Part shown: positions 61,657-64,000 of the stretch, piece after piece
Layout: each line of letters begins with the position of its first letter
Numbering within the stretch: the first letter of the stretch is position 1
Assembly (NCBI GenBank): GCA_003762615.1
Contig: RIAZ01000005.1
Location: 149,494 to 213,493, forward strand
Length of the DNA: 64,000 nucleotides
Direction: 5' to 3'
DNA from: Muribaculaceae bacterium Isolate-037 (Harlan)
Lineage (GTDB): Bacteria > Bacteroidota > Bacteroidia > Bacteroidales > Muribaculaceae
The notes under the pieces: generated by a model
Told to the model about the DNA's origin: nothing
Databases searched by the model: none
Seen by the model: the letters and a program-made list of their open reading frames with translations, nothing else
Made by a program: the position numbers and the translations under genes

Positions 61657-62670
61657 ATGAAACATAAAATATTCTCAATTCTATTATTGGCGTGTGTCGT
61701 GGTACCGGCTATAGCGTCTTGTCAAACGCGCTCTGCATATACAAATGCAGAAAACAATGATGTGGTGGATGCCAAGCAGCAAAAAGGTCAACGAGGAGGA
61801 GGTCCACAGCTTGGCTCTCCGGGACGTGGTCCTGCAATAGATAAAAGTGGCGATACTTTATTGCAGGCAATGATAAAAGCCGAGGTTCCGGAGTTCAAGC
61901 AGTTTGTGTTCAGCGACTCCACCGGAAAAAACATGAAGTATAATCTGTATTCGCCAAAGAACCCGGAAGCGAACAAGAAGTATCCCCTTGTGCTGTTTAT
62001 CGCAGATGCAAGCACACCGGGCGAGAGCTATGAAGCACCGTTAACGCAGGGATACGGTGCCTTGGTCTGGGCGACAAATGAATGGCAGGAGGTGCATCCC
62101 TGTTATGTTCTTGTCCCACAATTTTCAGGTGTAGCCGTAAACGACAAATATGAACATACCGATGAAGTTGACATCGTTATAAGGATGCTTCATGATATCG
62201 TGAATCGAAATAATGTAGATGCCGACAGGCTATATACCACAGGACAGTCAATGGGAGGCATGATTTCAATGTATTACAACATTACATATCCCAATCTGTT
62301 TGCCGCATCGGTTTTCGTTGATTCGCACTGGGATACAAGTAAATTTGATGAACTTGTCAAACATAAGTTCACCTATATAACCGCAGGAGAAGGCACAAAA
62401 TCATTAATCTGCGCCGAAACTCTTGAAAAGGTAGCTGAACGGGAGAATATAAGATATGAATTTGGAAGATGGAGTGCCCGTCTGCCACAATCCGAGCAGG
62501 ATTCAATTGCTGAAGCATTACTGGAAAAGGGTGCCCCGATAAATATAATCAACTTCACATCCGGATCAGTTCTGCCGATTGACGGTAAAGGTAGCGAACA
62601 CATGTATTCTTTTGATTACGCCTATAAGCTCACCCCGGTAAGAGAATGGTTGTTTAAGCAAACAAAATAA
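61657..62670 (+). CDS. Lipoprotein esterase of the alpha/beta hydrolase fold (polyhydroxybutyrate depolymerase/feruloyl esterase-like)
   Basis: A 337-residue protein from ATG 61657; a GTG eight codons upstream is less likely. The signal ends with lipobox AIASC (lipid Cys near residue 21), then a Gly/Gln-rich linker. The hydrolase part shows YPLVLFIADAS, the nucleophile elbow GQSMGGM and a probable catalytic His in GKGSEHMYSFDYAY. Related exported esterases act on plant phenolic or polyester bonds. It follows the flavodoxin genes on the same strand, after a 190-bp gap with no clear promoter consensus. Substrate unknown. Confidence 0.75.
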   Translation: MKHKIFSILLLACVVVPAIASCQTRSAYTNAENNDVVDAKQQKGQRGGGPQLGSPGRGPAIDKSGDTLLQAMIKAEVPEFKQFVFSDSTGKNMKYNLYSPKNPEANKKYPLVLFIADASTPGESYEAPLTQGYGALVWATNEWQEVHPCYVLVPQFSGVAVNDKYEHTDEVDIVIRMLHDIVNRNNVDADRLYTTGQSMGGMISMYYNITYPNLFAASVFVDSHWDTSKFDELVKHKFTYITAGEGTKSLICAETLEKVAERENIRYEFGRWSARLPQSEQDSIAEALLEKGAPINIINFTSGSVLPIDGKGSEHMYSFDYAYKLTPVREWLFKQTK

Positions 62671-62715
62671 TGTCGTCAGATAAGTTCTCTATTAGTAAGT
62701 ATGCGGCCATTATAG

Positions 62716-63078
62716 CGGCTGAACACAATTTTAATTATCATCGGGCTGACAACAGGCATATTCTATCTCCGCCGCCAGTTACATCAAGAATGCCCTATGT
62801 TGCCGATTGATTTATTCAGGATAAGATTGTATTCCTCAAGTATTTTGACATCGGTATGTTCTTTCATAGCTCAGAATGTGGCTATGATTGCGCTCCCGTT
62901 CTATTTCCTTAACAACTATGGCTTTTCGGAAATCACCACCGGATTGATCATGACTCCGTGGCCGCTTGCAACGATGATTGTTTCACCTATTGCGGCACGG
63001 TTTGTGGTAGCATTGGTATTTGCCATAATAGGGGGCACGGTCAGTCTGACCCGTTCCGTAAAGACCGGTAACCGTTAG
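62716..63078 (+). pseudogene. MFS transporter remnant (DHA2 type), both ends missing and internally deleted
   Basis: The frame opens after a TAG with IGLTTGIFYLRRQLHQECPM and continues LPIDLFRIRLYSSSILTS, then FIAQNVAMIALPFYFLNNYG and TGLIMTPWPLATMIVSPIAA. This is the central cytoplasmic loop and following helices of a 14-TM drug exporter. It then jumps to a C-terminal tail (ALVFAIIGGTVSLTRSVKTGNR, spanning the last 22 residues), showing loss of several helices. The N-terminal half is absent upstream. Confidence 0.75.
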
Positions 63079-63088
63079 TTACACTCTC

Positions 63089-63547
63089 TCATTGCGTATC
63101 TTTAGCTATAAATGCCATAGGCAGAGCGAGTACGGCTCCGGCAACAAGCACTATCGATGAGGTGTCTGATGCCATACTTTTAGAAATCACTATACCTCCG
63201 GCCCCACCAAGTCCTTGAAAAAAGCGGAGTACATTGAATGTCCAGATATCAGGAGAAAACACGCATCCTAATGTCGCAATCACAAAAAGAGCCATTGCTA
63301 AAATAAGAATCCGGCGACGGCCATATTTATCTGTAAGTGGCCCGATGAAAAGCTGTCCCAATGCCAACCCAAGCATACCGGTCGTGAGACTCATCGACAC
63401 AAGCGCGGCAGGAGCATGAAAAAATCCTGACATTTCAGGAAGAACAGGAAGGTAAAAGTCTGTGACGAATGGGCCGAATGCAGTAAGAAGCCCTAACACT
63501 ATCGGAAAGAAAATCCCGGTAATTCTTTTCTCTTTTGTCAGTATCAT
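63089..63547 (-). pseudogene. Bcr/CflA-type MFS transporter remnant with large internal deletion
   Basis: It starts at MILTKEKRITGIFFPIVLGL (a start nine codons upstream is possible) and shows the DHA1 N terminus: FGPFVTDFYLPVLPEM, the motif A loop GQLFIGPLTDKYGRRRIL, and RFFQGLGGAGGIVISKSMASD. It then jumps directly to a final helix-like segment (SSIVLVAGAVLALPMAFIAK) and stops at 152 residues instead of about 400. The gene converges on the other MFS remnant. Confidence 0.77.
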
Positions 63548-63574
63548 AATTCTAAAATAACTTGTCTTATTCAA

Positions 63575-64000
63575 AACGATGGCACAGGTCGTTGTAGATC
63601 GAGATATATTTTCGTCCTACGGGTACCACTGGAAATTATGAAACCACCGTTCTACCGGGAATATCAGAGCCATAAGCGGTAAAACGATGATACAAAATAC
63701 CAAATCTATGTATAGAGATATATTTCTCATCTCAATATAAAGAGTATTAATGATGCAAAATTACACATTTTAATAAAGATATTAAAAAGTGTTATCGGTC
63801 ATCTGCCACTATAAAATTGATGTTTACCATTTTGGGGATTCATTTACATTAAGTAGTAGGAATCGCTACATAGTACGAACTATATTAAAATCCAAATAAA
63901 ATGAGGCAAAAATTACATCCACCTTAGATTATTTGAGAATAGTCATGCCTCCGTCCGCTCTTGGGGGCGGTTTAGGCCGCCCCCGCCGCTGGGGCATCCC
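63575..64000. other. Intergenic end of window with GC-rich hairpin
   Basis: No supported gene. A/T-rich sequence gives way at about 63950 to GC-rich sequence with a perfect 8-bp hairpin GGGGGCGG/CCGCCCCC (63963-63970 with 63977-63984). This may mark the edge of a different element continuing past the window. Confidence 0.5.

Noticed and set aside
1..64000. tRNA or rRNA genes
   Set aside because: I saw no cloverleaf with conserved T-loop sequence and no rRNA-like stretch; a covariance search would be decisive.

Overview
The window reads as chromosome of a Bacteroidales bacterium, most like the gut Muribaculaceae/Bacteroides group. The reasons are that almost every recognisable promoter carries the Bacteroidota -7 element TAnnTTTG, that secreted proteins carry type IX secretion (T9SS) C-terminal sorting domains, and that the gene families (C10 peptidase with BspA-type leucine-rich repeats, GH29/GH43/GH115 glycosidases, GLPGLI protein, BlaI/M56 pair, TonB-dependent-receptor-like barrel) are typical of that order. 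I see no rRNA, tRNA or CRISPR array. Family assignments come from reading motifs by eye; no database was searched.

Layout. 1-6.5 kb: 3' part of a giant secreted C10 peptidase/LRR protein. 6.9-12.8 kb: AraC regulator, tripartite efflux operon (TolC, HlyD, 14-TM MFS) and an exported esterase-like hydrolase. 12.9-22 kb: GH29 fucosidase, a degenerate IS5-like element and an Rpn nuclease lying between two copies of a 300-bp DUF1810 segment, an SDR oxidoreductase, and a GH115 glucuronidase. 22.2-29.4 kb: catalase, then a PhoB/PhoR-like two-component system followed by a PiT phosphate transporter and an OprP-like porin. 29.5-32.5 kb: small envelope proteins and a stand-alone macrodomain among intergenic repeats. 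32.5-39.9 kb: a five-gene unit made of SWIM zinc-finger protein, DUF5691, MoxR AAA+ ATPase, DUF5682 and VWA protein, the most system-like unknown in the window. 39.9-41.6 kb: a three-gene HipBST-type toxin-antitoxin module with three palindromic operators exactly 61 bp apart. 41.7-47.9 kb: a duplicated signal-peptide fragment, an AT-rich orphan, glycerophosphodiesterase, MATE exporter and GH43. 47.9-49.5 kb: an OLD-like ATPase plus TOPRIM-like partner, a candidate defence pair. 50-57 kb: second AraC with a cysteine-type alpha/beta hydrolase; BlaI-M56-barrel-GLPGLI operon. 57-63.6 kb: third AraC amid exported redox/cupin genes and at least six broken genes.

How it fits together. The three AraC proteins are close paralogues with nearly identical first DNA-binding helices. 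Four promoters near them (before the efflux operon, before the second and third AraC genes, and before the carboxymuconolactone decarboxylase/cupin gene) share a GAGCC-type box whose first base lies exactly 36 bp upstream of the -7 element. In three of the four a second such box lies exactly 22 bp further up. This suggests one overlapping AraC regulon for export and detoxification of small molecules. The 57-63.6 kb end looks like a detoxification island decaying by internal deletion and nonsense mutation.
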